From positions 1,736,001-1,800,000 of the forward strand of contig NZ_CP021913.1 of assembly GCF_002814095.1 (NCBI RefSeq): a stretch of DNA of 64,000 nt. The letters run 5' to 3'. Position 1 is the first letter of the stretch; every line of letters starts with the position of its first letter. The DNA comes from Sagittula sp. P11 (GTDB taxonomy: Bacteria > Pseudomonadota > Alphaproteobacteria > Rhodobacterales > Rhodobacteraceae). Below the pieces are notes generated by a model. The model had not been told where the DNA came from. It saw only the letters and a list, made by a program, of their open reading frames with translations, and did no database searches. Shown piece after piece: positions 38,606 to 47,846 of this stretch. Position numbers and translations under genes: made by a program.

Positions 38606-39046
38606 ATGACCTCCCCTCGCCTCGCCTGCCGCGCCATCATCATGCACGACGACCGCCTGCTCCTGGTGAACGCCTGGCCGGGCCGGACCTCGACGCTCTG
38701 GTGCGCGCCGGGCGGCGGCGTCGAATGCGGCGCCTCCCTGCCCGACAACCTCGCCCGCGAGGTGCACGAGGAAACCGGCCTGACCGTCGACGTGGGGGCC
38801 CCCTGCCTGGTGAACGAATACCACGACCCCGACACCGGCTTTCACCAGGTGGAGGTCTTCTTCCGCTGCACCGTCACCGCGGGCCAGATCACCGACGACT
38901 GGCAGGACCCCGAGGGAATCGTCCACACCCGGCGCTTCTTCACGCGCGCCGAACTCGCTGACTTGCACATGAAGCCCGACAGCCTCCGCACCCTGCCCTG
39001 GCAGGACGGGCTGACCTACGATCCGCTGGAACTCCTCGCGAAATAG
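38606..39046 (+). CDS. NUDIX hydrolase
   Basis: A 146-residue NUDIX protein: WCAPGGGVECGASLPDNL followed by AREVHEETGL. The metal-binding REVHEE core is intact, but the first glutamate of the box (G-x5-E) appears to be Ala. Substrate is unknown (nucleoside diphosphate derivatives in general). The last 31 bp overlap the convergent EamA gene. The start at 38606 has no strong ribosome site. Confidence 0.88.
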   Translation: MTSPRLACRAIIMHDDRLLLVNAWPGRTSTLWCAPGGGVECGASLPDNLAREVHEETGLTVDVGAPCLVNEYHDPDTGFHQVEVFFRCTVTAGQITDDWQDPEGIVHTRRFFTRAELADLHMKPDSLRTLPWQDGLTYDPLELLAK

Positions 39047-39873
39047 CGCGGCCCAAGGACCGACAGCGCCACACCGCCCAGGATCACCGCCGAGGCCATG
39101 AGGAACGTCACCGTCAGCGGTTCGCCCAGCAGCAGCACGCCCCCCAGCGCCGCGATCATCGGCACCGTCAGCTGTGCCACAGCCGCCACCGCCCCGTCGA
39201 GCCGCGGCAGGACCGCGTACCAGAGGGCGTAACCCATGCCCGACGTCACCGCCCCCGACAGCACCGCCAGCGCGATCCCGCCTCCGGTCATCGGGCCCGG
39301 ATCGACCCCCATGGGCAACAGCGCCAGCGGCGCCGCGATCACGAAATTCGCCGCCGTGGACCCCAGCGCATCCGCAGCCTTCCGCCCGGCCAGCGAATAG
39401 ACGCCCCAGCCCACGCCCGCGGCCACCATGCTCATGACCGCCCAAAGCCCGCCGGACGCCCCGCCGGACGGCCAGGCCAGCCACATGAGCCCGGCAAAGG
39501 CCAGTCCCGCCCCGACCCAGCGCAGAAGCGGCGGCCGCTCCCCGCCCAGAAGGCTGCCCGCAAACATCGTCACCTGCACCATGCCGAACAGGATCAGCGC
39601 CCCCAGCCCGGACGGCAGGTCGACGTAAGCCGATGAAAACCCGAAGATATAAGCCAGGAGCCCCAGCACCCCCGCAACCCGGCCCGCGCCGCCCAGCCGC
39701 AGCCCGCCGCGCAGCGCGAAGGCCAGAACCGCCAGCATCGCGGCCCCGGCCCACAGGCGGATCACCCCGAAGGCCACCGGCTCGATCAGCCCGGCACCGA
39801 CGGCAGCACGGTTCAGCACGGAATTGGCCGCAAAGGCGACCATCACCACCCCGACCCACGCAAACAGCCTCAT
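39016..39873 (-). CDS. EamA/DMT family transporter
   Basis: A 285-residue ten-helix membrane protein with paired EamA repeats: MRLFAWVGVVMVAFAANSVL, ALILFGMVQVTMFAGSLLGG and, in the second repeat, LPRLDGAVAAVAQLTVPMIA followed by LGGVLLLGEPLT. Substrate unknown. It is downstream of smc on the same strand, about 86 bp away, with a dispersed repeat between. Confidence 0.9.
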   Translation of the reverse strand: MRLFAWVGVVMVAFAANSVLNRAAVGAGLIEPVAFGVIRLWAGAAMLAVLAFALRGGLRLGGAGRVAGVLGLLAYIFGFSSAYVDLPSGLGALILFGMVQVTMFAGSLLGGERPPLLRWVGAGLAFAGLMWLAWPSGGASGGLWAVMSMVAAGVGWGVYSLAGRKAADALGSTAANFVIAAPLALLPMGVDPGPMTGGGIALAVLSGAVTSGMGYALWYAVLPRLDGAVAAVAQLTVPMIAALGGVLLLGEPLTVTFLMASAVILGGVALSVLGPRYFARSSSGS

Positions 39874-39882
39874 GCCGCCCCC

Positions 39883-39927
39883 TTCATCTTGGCGAAAATA
39901 CCTCGGGGTCCGGGGCAGAGCCCCGGC
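39883..39927 (+). repeat. dispersed intergenic repeat, copy 2
   Basis: Core TTCATCTTGGCGAAAATACC followed by TCGGGG (39883-39908), then a perfect CCGGGGC-AGA-GCCCCGG hairpin (39911-39927). It lies between the EamA gene start and the smc stop. Confidence 0.75.
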
Positions 39928-39958
39928 GGATCGCCCGGCGCACGCCGGGCGAGACCCC

Positions 39959-42900
39959 TCATGCTACCAGCTTCTCCGCCCGCTTCAGATCGACGGAGAC
40001 AAGCTGCGACACGCCCTGCTCCTGCATGGTTACGCCGAACAGCCGGTCCATGCGCGCCATCGTCACCGCGTGGTGGGTGATGATCAGGAACCGCGTGTCG
40101 GTGCGGCGGCACATCTCGTCCAGCATGTCGCAGAACCGCGTGACGTTGGCGTCGTCCAGCGGCGCGTCCACCTCGTCCAGCACGCAGATCGGCGAGGGGT
40201 TGGCCAGGAACACCGCAAAGATCAGCGCGAGGCAGGTCAGCGTCTGCTCGCCCCCCGACATCAGCGACAGCGTCGACAGCTTCTTGCCCGGCGGCTGGCA
40301 CATGATCTCCAGCCCCGCCTCCAGCGGATCGTCCGATTCCACCATGACGAGGTTCGCCTCGCCGCCGCCGAACAGGTGCTTGAACAGCATCGAGAAGTTG
40401 GAGTTCACCTGCTCGAAGGCCGTCAGCAGCCGCTCGCGCCCTTCGCGGTTCAGCGAGGCGATGCCGGTGCGCAGCGTCTTCACCGCCTCCTCCAGGTCGG
40501 ACTTCTCCTTCACCAGGCCGTCGTGCTCCGCCTCGACCTCGCGGGCGTCCTCCTCGGCGCGCAGGTTGACCGCGCCAAGCGCGTCGCGTGCGCGCTTCAG
40601 CCGCGCCACCTCGATCTCGATCTTCTCCGCGTCGGGCATCTCGTCCGGGTCGGCGTCCAGCGCCTCCAGCAGGGCCTGCGGCGTGGTTTCCATGACCTCC
40701 TCGATGCGCAGGGCCGCGGCCTGCACGCCCTCGCGCGCCGCTTCCGCACGGGCCTCGCAACCGGCGCGGGCCTCGCGGGCTTCGCCGGCGCGGCGCTCCG
40801 CCTCGCGTTCCGCCGTCACCGCGTCGCGCAGCAGGGTCTCCGCATCGGCCAGCCGGTCCTGCGCCAGGCCGCGCCGCTCCTCGGCGGCGGCGATCCCCTC
40901 CGACAGTTCCTCGCGCTGCACCGACAGCGCCTCCGGCACCTCGGCGGCCTCGTACAGCTCCTGCTCGGTCTCGTCGCGCCGCTCCGCCAGTTCGCGGGCG
41001 CGGACCGTGGCGGTCTCCAGCCGGTGCCGCCAGCCCGACAGTTCCTGCGTCACCCGTTGTGCGCGCCCCTTGCGGGCCTCGCCCTCGCGGCGCAGCTCGT
41101 CGGCGGCGGACCGGCGGGCCATCATCGTCATCCGCGCCGCCTCCACCGTCATCTTGACGTCCTCGGCCTGCCCGCGCACCTCGTCGAGATCGTCGAGCCC
41201 CTCCAGCGCGCGCTCCGCTTCCTTCAGTTGCGCCCGGGCCGCGCCCGCCTCGTCCTCGAACCGCTTCACCGCCAGCGCGGCGCTTTCCAGCTTGCCCTCG
41301 GCCATGTCGCGATCGGCCTCGGCACGGGACAGGGCGCGGGTCGCCTCCGTCACCTGCTGGTCGGCCTCGCGCCGGGCCACGCGGGCCTCCTTGTCGGCGC
41401 GGGTCAGCTCCGCCAGCCGGGCCACCAGCGCGTCATGCGCCGCCCGGCATCCGTCCAGATGCGCAGAGGCTTCCGCCATCTCCTGCTTCAGCGCCTCGAG
41501 CCGGTTGAGCTGTTCCAGCCGCAGCGCCGCGGCAGAGGGCTGATCCTCCGCCCAGGCGCGGTAACCGTCCCAGCGCCAGAGGTCGCCTTCGACTGACACC
41601 AGCCGCTGCCCCGGCTTCAGAAGCTGCTGCAACCGCGCGCCGTCCTCCGCCTCCACGAGGCCGATCTGCGACAGCCGCCGTTCCAGCACATCCGGCACCG
41701 ACACGTGCTGCGCCAGAGAGGTCACGCCCGGCGGCAGGGGCTGCGTCACGTCGTAGGCGGGCAGCACCAGCCAGCCCGACGGCCCGTCCTCTCCCACTTC
41801 CGGAGCACGCAGGTCGTCGGCCAGCGCCGCGCCCAGGGCCTTCTCGAAGCCCTGCTGCACCTGCAGCCGGTCGAGGATCTGGCCGCCCTCCGCCGTGTCC
41901 CGCTCCAGCAGGCGCGCCAGCGCCGTCACCTCGGCGCGCAGCGCGTTCATCACGCCCTCCGCCTCGGACCGTTCGCCGCGGGCCTCCGCCTCGCGCGACT
42001 GGCACTCTGCCCGCGCGGTCTCCGAATCGGTCAGCAGGGTCTCCGCCCGCTCCGCCATGGCGGTCGCATCCATCTGGCGGCCGCGCGCATTCTCCGCCGC
42101 CTCGCGGGCCGATGCCAGCCGCCCCTTCGCCTCCGCGACGGAGGCATGGGCCTTCTCAGCCTCCGCCTCGCCGCGCGCCACGGTGCGCTGGCAATCGGCA
42201 AGGTAGCGCTGCGCCGATTGGTGCCGTGCCGCCAGACGGGCCACGTCCTCCGTCATCTGCGACAGGTCGGCCTCGCGAGCCTGCAACACGTCCGACGCCT
42301 CATGCGCCGCCGCCTGCGCCTCCGCCAGCTTTTCGTCGTGGCCCTCTCCGGCCTTTTCCAGCTCGCGCGCTTCCCACTCCAGCCGTTCGATCGTCTCGCC
42401 GGCATCGCGGTTCAGCGTCTCCTCGCGGGCCATGTCTTGGTCGAGCTGGGCAATCCGCTTCTTCAGCGTCTCGATCCGCTCCGCTGCCTGCCGCTCCTGA
42501 TCGGACAGCGAATCGCGCTGCACCAGCAACCGCTGCAGGATGGCAGAGGCGATGGCGTCCTCCTCGCGCAGCGGCGGCAGGGCCTCTTCCGCGGTGCCGC
42601 GCCGGGCCTCCGCCTCGCGCGCCTCGCGCTCTGCGGCCAGGGCCGCGGCGACCATGGCGCGCAGCGCCTCTTCCGCCTGCGCGCGGGTCAGGTCCGCCTC
42701 CTTCCAACGGCGATACAGCAGCATCCCCTCGGTCTGGCGCAGTTCCTCGCCGATGGCGCGGTAGCGCGCCGCCTGCTTGGCCTGCCGCGCAAGCTGCGCC
42801 AGTTGCCCGGCCAGCTGCTCCACCACGTCGTCGACGCGCAGCAGGTTGGCCTCTGTGCTCTTCAGCTTCAGTTCCGCCTCGTGGCGCCGCTGGTAGAGGC

Positions 42901-43414
42901 CGCCGATCCCCGCCGCGTCCTCCAGCACCTTCCGCCGGTTCGCGGGCCGCGCGTTGATCAGTTCCGAAATCTGCCCCTGCCGCACCAGCGCCGGAGAGGT
43001 CGCCCCGGTCGCGGCATCGGCGAACAGCATCTGCACGTCGCGCGCCCGGGTGTCCTTGCCATTGACCTTGTAGGCCGACCCCACGTCCCGCGTGATCCGC
43101 CGCACCACCTCAAGCTGGTCGGTGTCGTTGAACCCGGCGGGCGCCAGCCGGTCGCCGTTGTCGATGGTCAGCGCCACCTCGGCAAAGTTGCGGGCAGGCC
43201 GGGACGAGGCCCCGGCAAAGATCACGTCTTCCATGCCGCCGCCGCGCATCGCCTTGGCGCGCGTCTCGCCCATCACCCAGCGCAGCGCCTCCAGCAGGTT
43301 CGACTTGCCACAGCCGTTCGGCCCCACGACACCCGTCAGCCCGGACGAGATGATGAGGTCGGTCGGATCGACGAAGCTCTTGAAGCCGGTGAGTCGCAGA
43401 CGGGAAAAGTGCAC
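39959..43414 (-). CDS. smc: chromosome segregation protein SMC
   Basis: SMC dimers with ScpA/ScpB compact and separate chromosomes. The 1151-residue protein has Walker A (GPNGCGKSN near residue 32), long coiled coils (about 170-500 and 650-950), a hinge region around residues 500-650, the ABC signature (LMSGGEQTLTCLALIFA) and Walker B (ICVLDEVDAPLDDANV). Length is standard. The start at 43414 (MHFSRLRLTGFKSFVDPT) is the usual N-terminus. Upstream lies a small lipoprotein gene on the same strand. Confidence 0.97.
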   Translation of the reverse strand: MHFSRLRLTGFKSFVDPTDLIISSGLTGVVGPNGCGKSNLLEALRWVMGETRAKAMRGGGMEDVIFAGASSRPARNFAEVALTIDNGDRLAPAGFNDTDQLEVVRRITRDVGSAYKVNGKDTRARDVQMLFADAATGATSPALVRQGQISELINARPANRRKVLEDAAGIGGLYQRRHEAELKLKSTEANLLRVDDVVEQLAGQLAQLARQAKQAARYRAIGEELRQTEGMLLYRRWKEADLTRAQAEEALRAMVAAALAAEREAREAEARRGTAEEALPPLREEDAIASAILQRLLVQRDSLSDQERQAAERIETLKKRIAQLDQDMAREETLNRDAGETIERLEWEARELEKAGEGHDEKLAEAQAAAHEASDVLQAREADLSQMTEDVARLAARHQSAQRYLADCQRTVARGEAEAEKAHASVAEAKGRLASAREAAENARGRQMDATAMAERAETLLTDSETARAECQSREAEARGERSEAEGVMNALRAEVTALARLLERDTAEGGQILDRLQVQQGFEKALGAALADDLRAPEVGEDGPSGWLVLPAYDVTQPLPPGVTSLAQHVSVPDVLERRLSQIGLVEAEDGARLQQLLKPGQRLVSVEGDLWRWDGYRAWAEDQPSAAALRLEQLNRLEALKQEMAEASAHLDGCRAAHDALVARLAELTRADKEARVARREADQQVTEATRALSRAEADRDMAEGKLESAALAVKRFEDEAGAARAQLKEAERALEGLDDLDEVRGQAEDVKMTVEAARMTMMARRSAADELRREGEARKGRAQRVTQELSGWRHRLETATVRARELAERRDETEQELYEAAEVPEALSVQREELSEGIAAAEERRGLAQDRLADAETLLRDAVTAEREAERRAGEAREARAGCEARAEAAREGVQAAALRIEEVMETTPQALLEALDADPDEMPDAEKIEIEVARLKRARDALGAVNLRAEEDAREVEAEHDGLVKEKSDLEEAVKTLRTGIASLNREGRERLLTAFEQVNSNFSMLFKHLFGGGEANLVMVESDDPLEAGLEIMCQPPGKKLSTLSLMSGGEQTLTCLALIFAVFLANPSPICVLDEVDAPLDDANVTRFCDMLDEMCRRTDTRFLIITHHAVTMARMDRLFGVTMQEQGVSQLVSVDLKRAEKLVA

Positions 43415-43528
43415 GGGCAGGTCCTCCTGAGACGTGCAGTCTGCCTGTCCCCACCCCCGAGAGTCAATCTGGAGGCGCCCGATATGGCGGGGCTGCGATC
43501 AACTTTCCACAAGATATAGCACGTTACG

Positions 43529-43918
43529 TCAGGTCTTGTGGCACTCCATTTCAAAGCTGTTTCCGATGCCCGTGAACAGCTCGCAATACATGGTGTGGCG
43601 GCGTTTCGGCAGCTTCGGCGGGGTACGCCCGGGGCAGGCCATGCCCACGACCATCATCGCCGGATCGCCCATCACCCACTCGGCCCGGCAGCCCGTCCAA
43701 AGCTGCGCGGCGATGCCCGCCTTGGGCGCCACGGCCTGGAATCGGGGAAGAACCTCGGGATTGGTGCGAATCGCCTCCACCAGATCGCCGCGCCGCCGGA
43801 GCGTGAAATGCGCGCCGTCCTGTTCCCGGATCGCCTTCTCCGCCCCGGAGAACCCCGGCCCCGCCGCGTCACACGCAGCGAGGCCGAGGATGAGAGAAAC
43901 CACGGGTAACGTCCGCAT
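43529..43918 (-). CDS. small lipoprotein of unknown function
   Basis: A 129-residue protein from the ATG at 43918 (MRTLPVVSLILGLAACDAAG) with a lipobox LAAC, so it is probably exported and lipidated. The mature part has cysteines in WTGCRAEWVMG, GMACPGRTPP and the C-terminal MECHKT, possibly forming disulfides. I do not recognise the family. It lies 114 bp upstream of smc on the same strand. Confidence 0.7.
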   Translation of the reverse strand: MRTLPVVSLILGLAACDAAGPGFSGAEKAIREQDGAHFTLRRRGDLVEAIRTNPEVLPRFQAVAPKAGIAAQLWTGCRAEWVMGDPAMMVVGMACPGRTPPKLPKRRHTMYCELFTGIGNSFEMECHKT

Positions 43919-43989
43919 GGATACAGTATCGCTCACCTTCCTTACCGTTAGGTTAACCCGTCCGGACAATCCGCGCTTTCATGCTTTAC

Positions 43990-44030
43990 ATTCCAAGTTC
44001 AGAATGTATATTACATTCCAATATCGGAAT
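43990..44030 (+). promoter_or_regulatory. tandem ATTC-N8-GAAT boxes (SqrR/BigR-like operators)
   Basis: Two perfect copies: ATTC-N8-GAAT at 43990-44005 and at 44015-44030, centres 25 bp apart, 23-48 bp before the ATG of the membrane protein. This is, from memory, the recognition pattern of SqrR, the persulfide-responsive ArsR-family repressor of Rhodobacter capsulatus, and resembles BigR sites. A CtrA-like TTAC-N7-TTAAC lies further left (43942-43957). Confidence 0.6.
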
Positions 44031-44052
44031 TTGTTTAGTCACGGAGGCCGAC

Positions 44053-45261
44053 ATGGCACAGACTCATCGTCCCGCCGACAGCTACTCGCCCGTCTACTTC
44101 CTCGCGTCGCTTGGCGCGGGCGGGATCGCTGTCACCTTCTTCATGTTCCTGATGTTCTGGGTGCCCCACAAGGGCCAGCCCGTCCCGATCTTCGAAGACA
44201 TCATGGCCGCATGGTCCACCGGCAGCCCGTGGATGCAGACCGGGATCGCCGTGGCGCTGGCCGGGATCGCGTTCTTCGCGTTCCTCAACATCCGCTCGCT
44301 GATCTGGAACCTCTCCGCCGACAGCGCCTTCAAGCGGACGGAGGGCTACGCCAGCCTCAAGGCCTCGAACGCCGAGACCACGCTGCTTGCCATGCCGCTC
44401 GCGCTGGCGATGACGGTGAACGTCGGCTTCATCCTCGGCCTCGTCTTCGTGCCCGGCCTCTGGGGCGTGGTGGAATACCTCTTCCCGCTCGCTATGGTCG
44501 CCTTCGGCCTGATCGCCGTCATGGCCTTCCGGCTGATCGGTGACTTCCTCGGCCGGGTGCTGTCGAAGGGCGGCGTCTTCGACGTGACCGCGCACAACTC
44601 CTTTGCGCAGCTCACCCCGGCCTTCGCGCTTGCCATGATCGCCGTGGGCTTCTCTGCCCCCGCCGCGATGAGCACGAACGCCCTGACCGTCGGCACCGCG
44701 CTGGTGATCTCCACCCTGCTCGGCACCATCGCGATCCTCTACACGGTGCTCGCCGCCACGACCGCCTTCGCCTCCATGCTGCAGCACGGCACGGCGCGCG
44801 AGGCGGGCCCGACGCTGATGATCGTCGTGCCCATCGTCACGGTGCTGGGCATCATGTTCGTCCGCCAGGACCACGGGCTGCACACCACCTTCGAGGGCCA
44901 CACCACCGCCGGTGAAACCATGGTCTTCCTTGCCCGGCTGCTCGCCATCCAGGTGGCCTTCCTCGGCCTCGGCGCGGTCGTCCTGAAGGCGCAGGGCTAC
45001 TTCTCCGACTTCGTGACGGGGCCAAAGACCTCGCCCGGGTCCTACGCGCTGGTCTGCCCGTTCGTGGCCTTCTCGGTGATGATGCACTTCTTCATCAACA
45101 AGGGGCTTGTCGCGGCGCAGGTGATCGACAAGTTCGGCACCGGGTACTGGAGCCTGACCGCCATCGCCATCGCCTTCCAGGTGGTCGCCATCGCGCTGGT
45201 CCTGCGCCTGAACCGCCAGCACTTCGCCCGGACGCAGATCGCTGCCGTCCCGGCCGAGTGA
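44053..45261 (+). CDS. multi-pass membrane protein, possibly sulfur-related (TsoY-like)
   Basis: A 402-residue protein with about ten membrane helices. It starts MAQTHRPADSYSPVYFLASL, then GGIAVTFFMFLMFWVPHKG, and later SAPAAMSTNALTVGTALVIS, VRQDHGLHTTFEGHTTAGE and LVCPFVAFSVMMHFFINKG. From memory it resembles proteins labelled TsoY family (seleno)protein, though I cannot confirm this. A single cysteine sits in LVCPF. The two SqrR-like boxes upstream would fit a sulfide or persulfide link. It is followed by a good terminator and seems a single-gene transcript. Confidence 0.75.
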   Translation: MAQTHRPADSYSPVYFLASLGAGGIAVTFFMFLMFWVPHKGQPVPIFEDIMAAWSTGSPWMQTGIAVALAGIAFFAFLNIRSLIWNLSADSAFKRTEGYASLKASNAETTLLAMPLALAMTVNVGFILGLVFVPGLWGVVEYLFPLAMVAFGLIAVMAFRLIGDFLGRVLSKGGVFDVTAHNSFAQLTPAFALAMIAVGFSAPAAMSTNALTVGTALVISTLLGTIAILYTVLAATTAFASMLQHGTAREAGPTLMIVVPIVTVLGIMFVRQDHGLHTTFEGHTTAGETMVFLARLLAIQVAFLGLGAVVLKAQGYFSDFVTGPKTSPGSYALVCPFVAFSVMMHFFINKGLVAAQVIDKFGTGYWSLTAIAIAFQVVAIALVLRLNRQHFARTQIAAVPAE

Positions 45262-45282
45262 CCCACCTGCCGGAAACGATGA

Positions 45283-45308
45283 AGCCGGGGCCATGCGCCC
45301 CGGCTTTG
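45283..45308 (+). terminator. terminator after the membrane protein gene
   Basis: AGCCGGGGC, five-base loop, GCCCCGGCT, then TT. The perfect 9-bp stem starts 22 bp after the stop. Confidence 0.75.
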
Positions 45309-45333
45309 CCGTCCGTACCGGAACCGCCAGCCC

Positions 45334-46143
45334 TCAGAACGTGACGTCGACCCCGGGCAGCTTCAGCGCCTTGATCAGTTCCCGCAGCTCCTGCCGCGCC
45401 GCCACGTTCGAGATGTTGAGCTGCTTGACGCCCACGTCCTTCAGATCCAGCAGCGTCAGCCCGCGCGGAAACAGTTCGCGGAACACCACGCGTTCGGAAA
45501 AGCCCGGCGCAACGCGGAAACCGATCCGCTTCGACAGCCGCTCCAGCGCGCGCTCGATCTTCATCTTGTTGACCATCTGCTGCGCGCCCAGCCGGTTGCG
45601 CAGCACCACCCAGTCGATCGGCGGCAGACCGGCCTGCGCGCGCACCTGCCGCGCCGACCAGACCATCTCGGAATAGACCGAAGGGCCGAGGATCTTGTCG
45701 CCGTCCGCGTCGATCCGGGCCAGCAGGTCGAAGTCGATGAAACTGTCGTTCAGCGGGGTCACCAGCGTATCCGCCAGCGAATGCGCCACCTGCGCCAGCC
45801 GGGTGTGCGAACCGGGGCAGTCGATGACGATGAAATCGCAGGCCGCATCCAGCCCGGCCACCGCCTCGCTCAGCTTCTCCTCGTTCGCCGCCTCGTTGAC
45901 CGTCAGCCCGTCCTTGTCCGCGTCGGGCAGTTGCGTGTGCCCCGGAGAGGGCAGCGTCAGGTCCGACTTCTGCAGAAAGGCCGTCCGGTTGTCGAGGTAG
46001 CGGCCCAGACTGCGCTGCCGCAGGTCGAGGTCAAGCGTCTCTACCCGATGGCCGAGGCGCGCGAGCGCCGTCGCCAGATGCATCGAGACGGTGGATTTCC
46101 CCGCACCGCCTTTTTCGTTCCCGACCACGATGATGTGTGCCAC
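45334..46143 (-). CDS. mipZ: division plane positioning ATPase MipZ
   Basis: MipZ is a ParA/MinD-like ATPase that forms a gradient from the chromosome-partition complex and blocks FtsZ assembly away from midcell. The 269-residue protein starts MAHIIVVGNEKGGAGKSTVS with the deviant Walker A KGGAGKS, then DLDLRQRSLGRYLDNR, FIVIDCPGSHTRLAQVAHSL and TPLNDSFIDFDLLARID, which mark MipZ rather than ParA. Length is typical. Confidence 0.93.
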   Translation of the reverse strand: MAHIIVVGNEKGGAGKSTVSMHLATALARLGHRVETLDLDLRQRSLGRYLDNRTAFLQKSDLTLPSPGHTQLPDADKDGLTVNEAANEEKLSEAVAGLDAACDFIVIDCPGSHTRLAQVAHSLADTLVTPLNDSFIDFDLLARIDADGDKILGPSVYSEMVWSARQVRAQAGLPPIDWVVLRNRLGAQQMVNKMKIERALERLSKRIGFRVAPGFSERVVFRELFPRGLTLLDLKDVGVKQLNISNVAARQELRELIKALKLPGVDVTF

Positions 46144-46308
46144 GCCCGAACCCCCAAAATCTTACCACATGTTTGCCTGTGGTTTGGTATCCCCAACAGT
46201 ATCTTGTAGAGACCGTCAAGGAAAGATGAACCCGTGCACGGCGAAAGCAGGCCGCGGCGCGCGGGCCACAAGGCAGGGCGGGCGCAACGCCGCCCCACGA
46301 ACGGAAAG

Positions 46309-46328
46309 ACCCGGCGCCATGGCCGGGT
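46309..46328 (-). terminator. terminator of the F0 ATP synthase operon
   Basis: A hairpin ACCCGGC-CATGGC-GCCGGGT on the minus strand, about 25 bp after the atpF stop, followed by CTTTCC. It closes the atp transcript. Confidence 0.65.
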
Positions 46329-46352
46329 CCTTGCCTTAAACCTTGCGAAGGC

Positions 46353-46910
46353 TCAGTGCAGCTTGGCACCGACTTCCGTGATGGAGGAGTCGATCATCTG
46401 CTTGGCTTTCGCCGCATCCGTCTGCTCTGCCACCACTTCGCGCGCGGCTGCGATGGCCACGGTGGCCGCCGTGTCGCGCACTTCCTTCACCGCAGCAGCC
46501 TCTGCCGACGCGATCTGCGATTCGGCGGCGGCCAGGCGGCGCTTGATCGACTCGGCGATCTTGGCTTTCGCCTCCTCGGCGGCCAGCTCGGCCTCCTGGC
46601 GGGCATGGGCCACGATCCGGTCGGCCTGGTCCTGCACGTCGCGCTGCTTGCGCTCGTAGCTGGCCAGAAGGGTCTGCGCTTCCTCGCGGATGCGCCGTGC
46701 CTCGTCCAGCTCGGACTGGATGTCCTCTGCCCGCTTGTCCAGCAACTTGCCCAGCATGTTCGGCACGTTGAAGTACACGAGCACCACGAGGAACAGCAGG
46801 AACGCCAGCAGCACGATGAAGTTCGTGTTGTGCAGCGAGAAGAACGGACCCGTTGCGGCATGCGCCGGGGCCGCGGCCAGCAGGGCGAGGGGAAGAACGA
46901 TCTTTTTCAT
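46353..46910 (-). CDS. atpF: F0F1 ATP synthase subunit B
   Basis: Peripheral stalk subunit b of the F0 sector. The 185-residue protein has a short N-terminal hydrophobic segment, one membrane helix (FIVLLAFLLFLVVLVYFNVP), LDKRAEDIQSELDEARRIRE and a long charged coiled coil. It follows the b' gene by 5 bp and is the last gene of the operon. Confidence 0.95.
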   Translation of the reverse strand: MKKIVLPLALLAAAPAHAATGPFFSLHNTNFIVLLAFLLFLVVLVYFNVPNMLGKLLDKRAEDIQSELDEARRIREEAQTLLASYERKQRDVQDQADRIVAHARQEAELAAEEAKAKIAESIKRRLAAAESQIASAEAAAVKEVRDTAATVAIAAAREVVAEQTDAAKAKQMIDSSITEVGAKLH

Positions 46911-46915
46911 GTCCC

Positions 46916-47467
46916 TTACCCCTTCAGCTGATTGTCGACGGCGGCCGCGATGCGGCTTTCGTCAGCGGACATGCCCAACGCCGCCACGATGGCCTGCGCG
47001 GTGTCCTTTGCGACGACCTCGACGTGCTGCATTGCGCTGGCGCGGATCTCGGCAATCGCCTTCTCCGACTCTGCGGCTTTCGCGGCGATCTCCGCGTCGG
47101 CCTTCGCAATGGAAACGTCGAGCTCTTCCTTGATCTCGTCGCGCGTCTTCTGCGCGATGGTCTGGGCCTCGGCCCGGGCATCCGCCAGCGCCTTCTCGTA
47201 GGCCTTCTCGGCCTCCTCGGCCTTGGACTTGAGGTCCTCGGCAGCGGCGATGTCGTTGGTAATGGTGCCCTGGCGTTCGGCCAGGACGGACGCGATCCGC
47301 GGCAGGGCGACACGCGCCAGGATGAAATAGATCACCACCAGCGTGATGATGAGCCAGAAGACCTGGTTGCCGATCCACTCGCCGCACAGCTGCGGCATGC
47401 CGATCGCGCTGCCGTTTGCGTCGACGCAGGCGCCCGCAAGCTCTTCCGTGATGGGTTCTGTCGCCAT
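46916..47467 (-). CDS. F0F1 ATP synthase subunit B'
   Basis: The second, diverged b-type stalk subunit found in photosynthetic-type and alphaproteobacterial ATP synthases. The 183-residue protein has one helix ([20 protein letters not shown]), [20 protein letters not shown] and the long helical stalk. It lies between atpE and atpF, the standard F0 order. Names atpF2, atpG and atpX are all used, so I leave the symbol blank. Confidence 0.95.
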   Translation of the reverse strand: MATEPITEELAGACVDANGSAIGMPQLCGEWIGNQVFWLIITLVVIYFILARVALPRIASVLAERQGTITNDIAAAEDLKSKAEEAEKAYEKALADARAEAQTIAQKTRDEIKEELDVSIAKADAEIAAKAAESEKAIAEIRASAMQHVEVVAKDTAQAIVAALGMSADESRIAAAVDNQLKG

Positions 47468-47554
47468 GTCGTTCTCCGTCGGAACTTGTCTCTACATCGG
47501 GCGGTCCGTCAAACGGCGAACCGCCCGCGCGTAAGGATCGTTAAGTTCCGTGGA

Positions 47555-47776
47555 TCAGACGGCGAACATCAGCAGCAGCGAAACGAGGAAGGCGAAGATG
47601 CCCAGCGCTTCCGCGAATGCGATGCCGATGAAGAGGGTGGCGGTCTGCGAAGCAGCTGCCGACGGGTTGCGCAGGGCGCCTGCCAGGAAGTTGCCTGCCA
47701 CGTTGCCCACACCGATTGCGGCTGCGCCGGAACCGATAGCTGCGAGACCTGCGCCGATGAACTGAAGACCTTCCAT
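47555..47776 (-). CDS. atpE: F0F1 ATP synthase subunit C
   Basis: The proton-carrying rotor ring subunit. The 73-residue hairpin has [20 protein letters not shown] in helix 1, the RNPSA loop, and the essential carboxylate in [13 protein letters not shown] in helix 2. The ATG follows AAGGAGAT. A GC-rich 70-bp gap separates it from atpB. Confidence 0.97.
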   Translation of the reverse strand: MEGLQFIGAGLAAIGSGAAAIGVGNVAGNFLAGALRNPSAAASQTATLFIGIAFAEALGIFAFLVSLLLMFAV

Positions 47777-47846
47777 GTCCTATCTCCTTACGATTGGAAG
47801 TTGTATGTTCGGGTGTGTCGGGGGCGGGCGCCGGGGCGCCCAGCCG

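Noticed and set aside
43942-43957. TTAC-N7-TTAAC as a firm CtrA site for the small lipoprotein gene
   Set aside because: One mismatch, only 24 bp before a start codon, in an AT-rich stretch; expected by chance. Mentioned only as a weak candidate.
46309-46328. Possible small RNA in the 210-bp gap after atpF
   Set aside because: Only the operon terminator is visible; no promoter or second structure supports an RNA gene.
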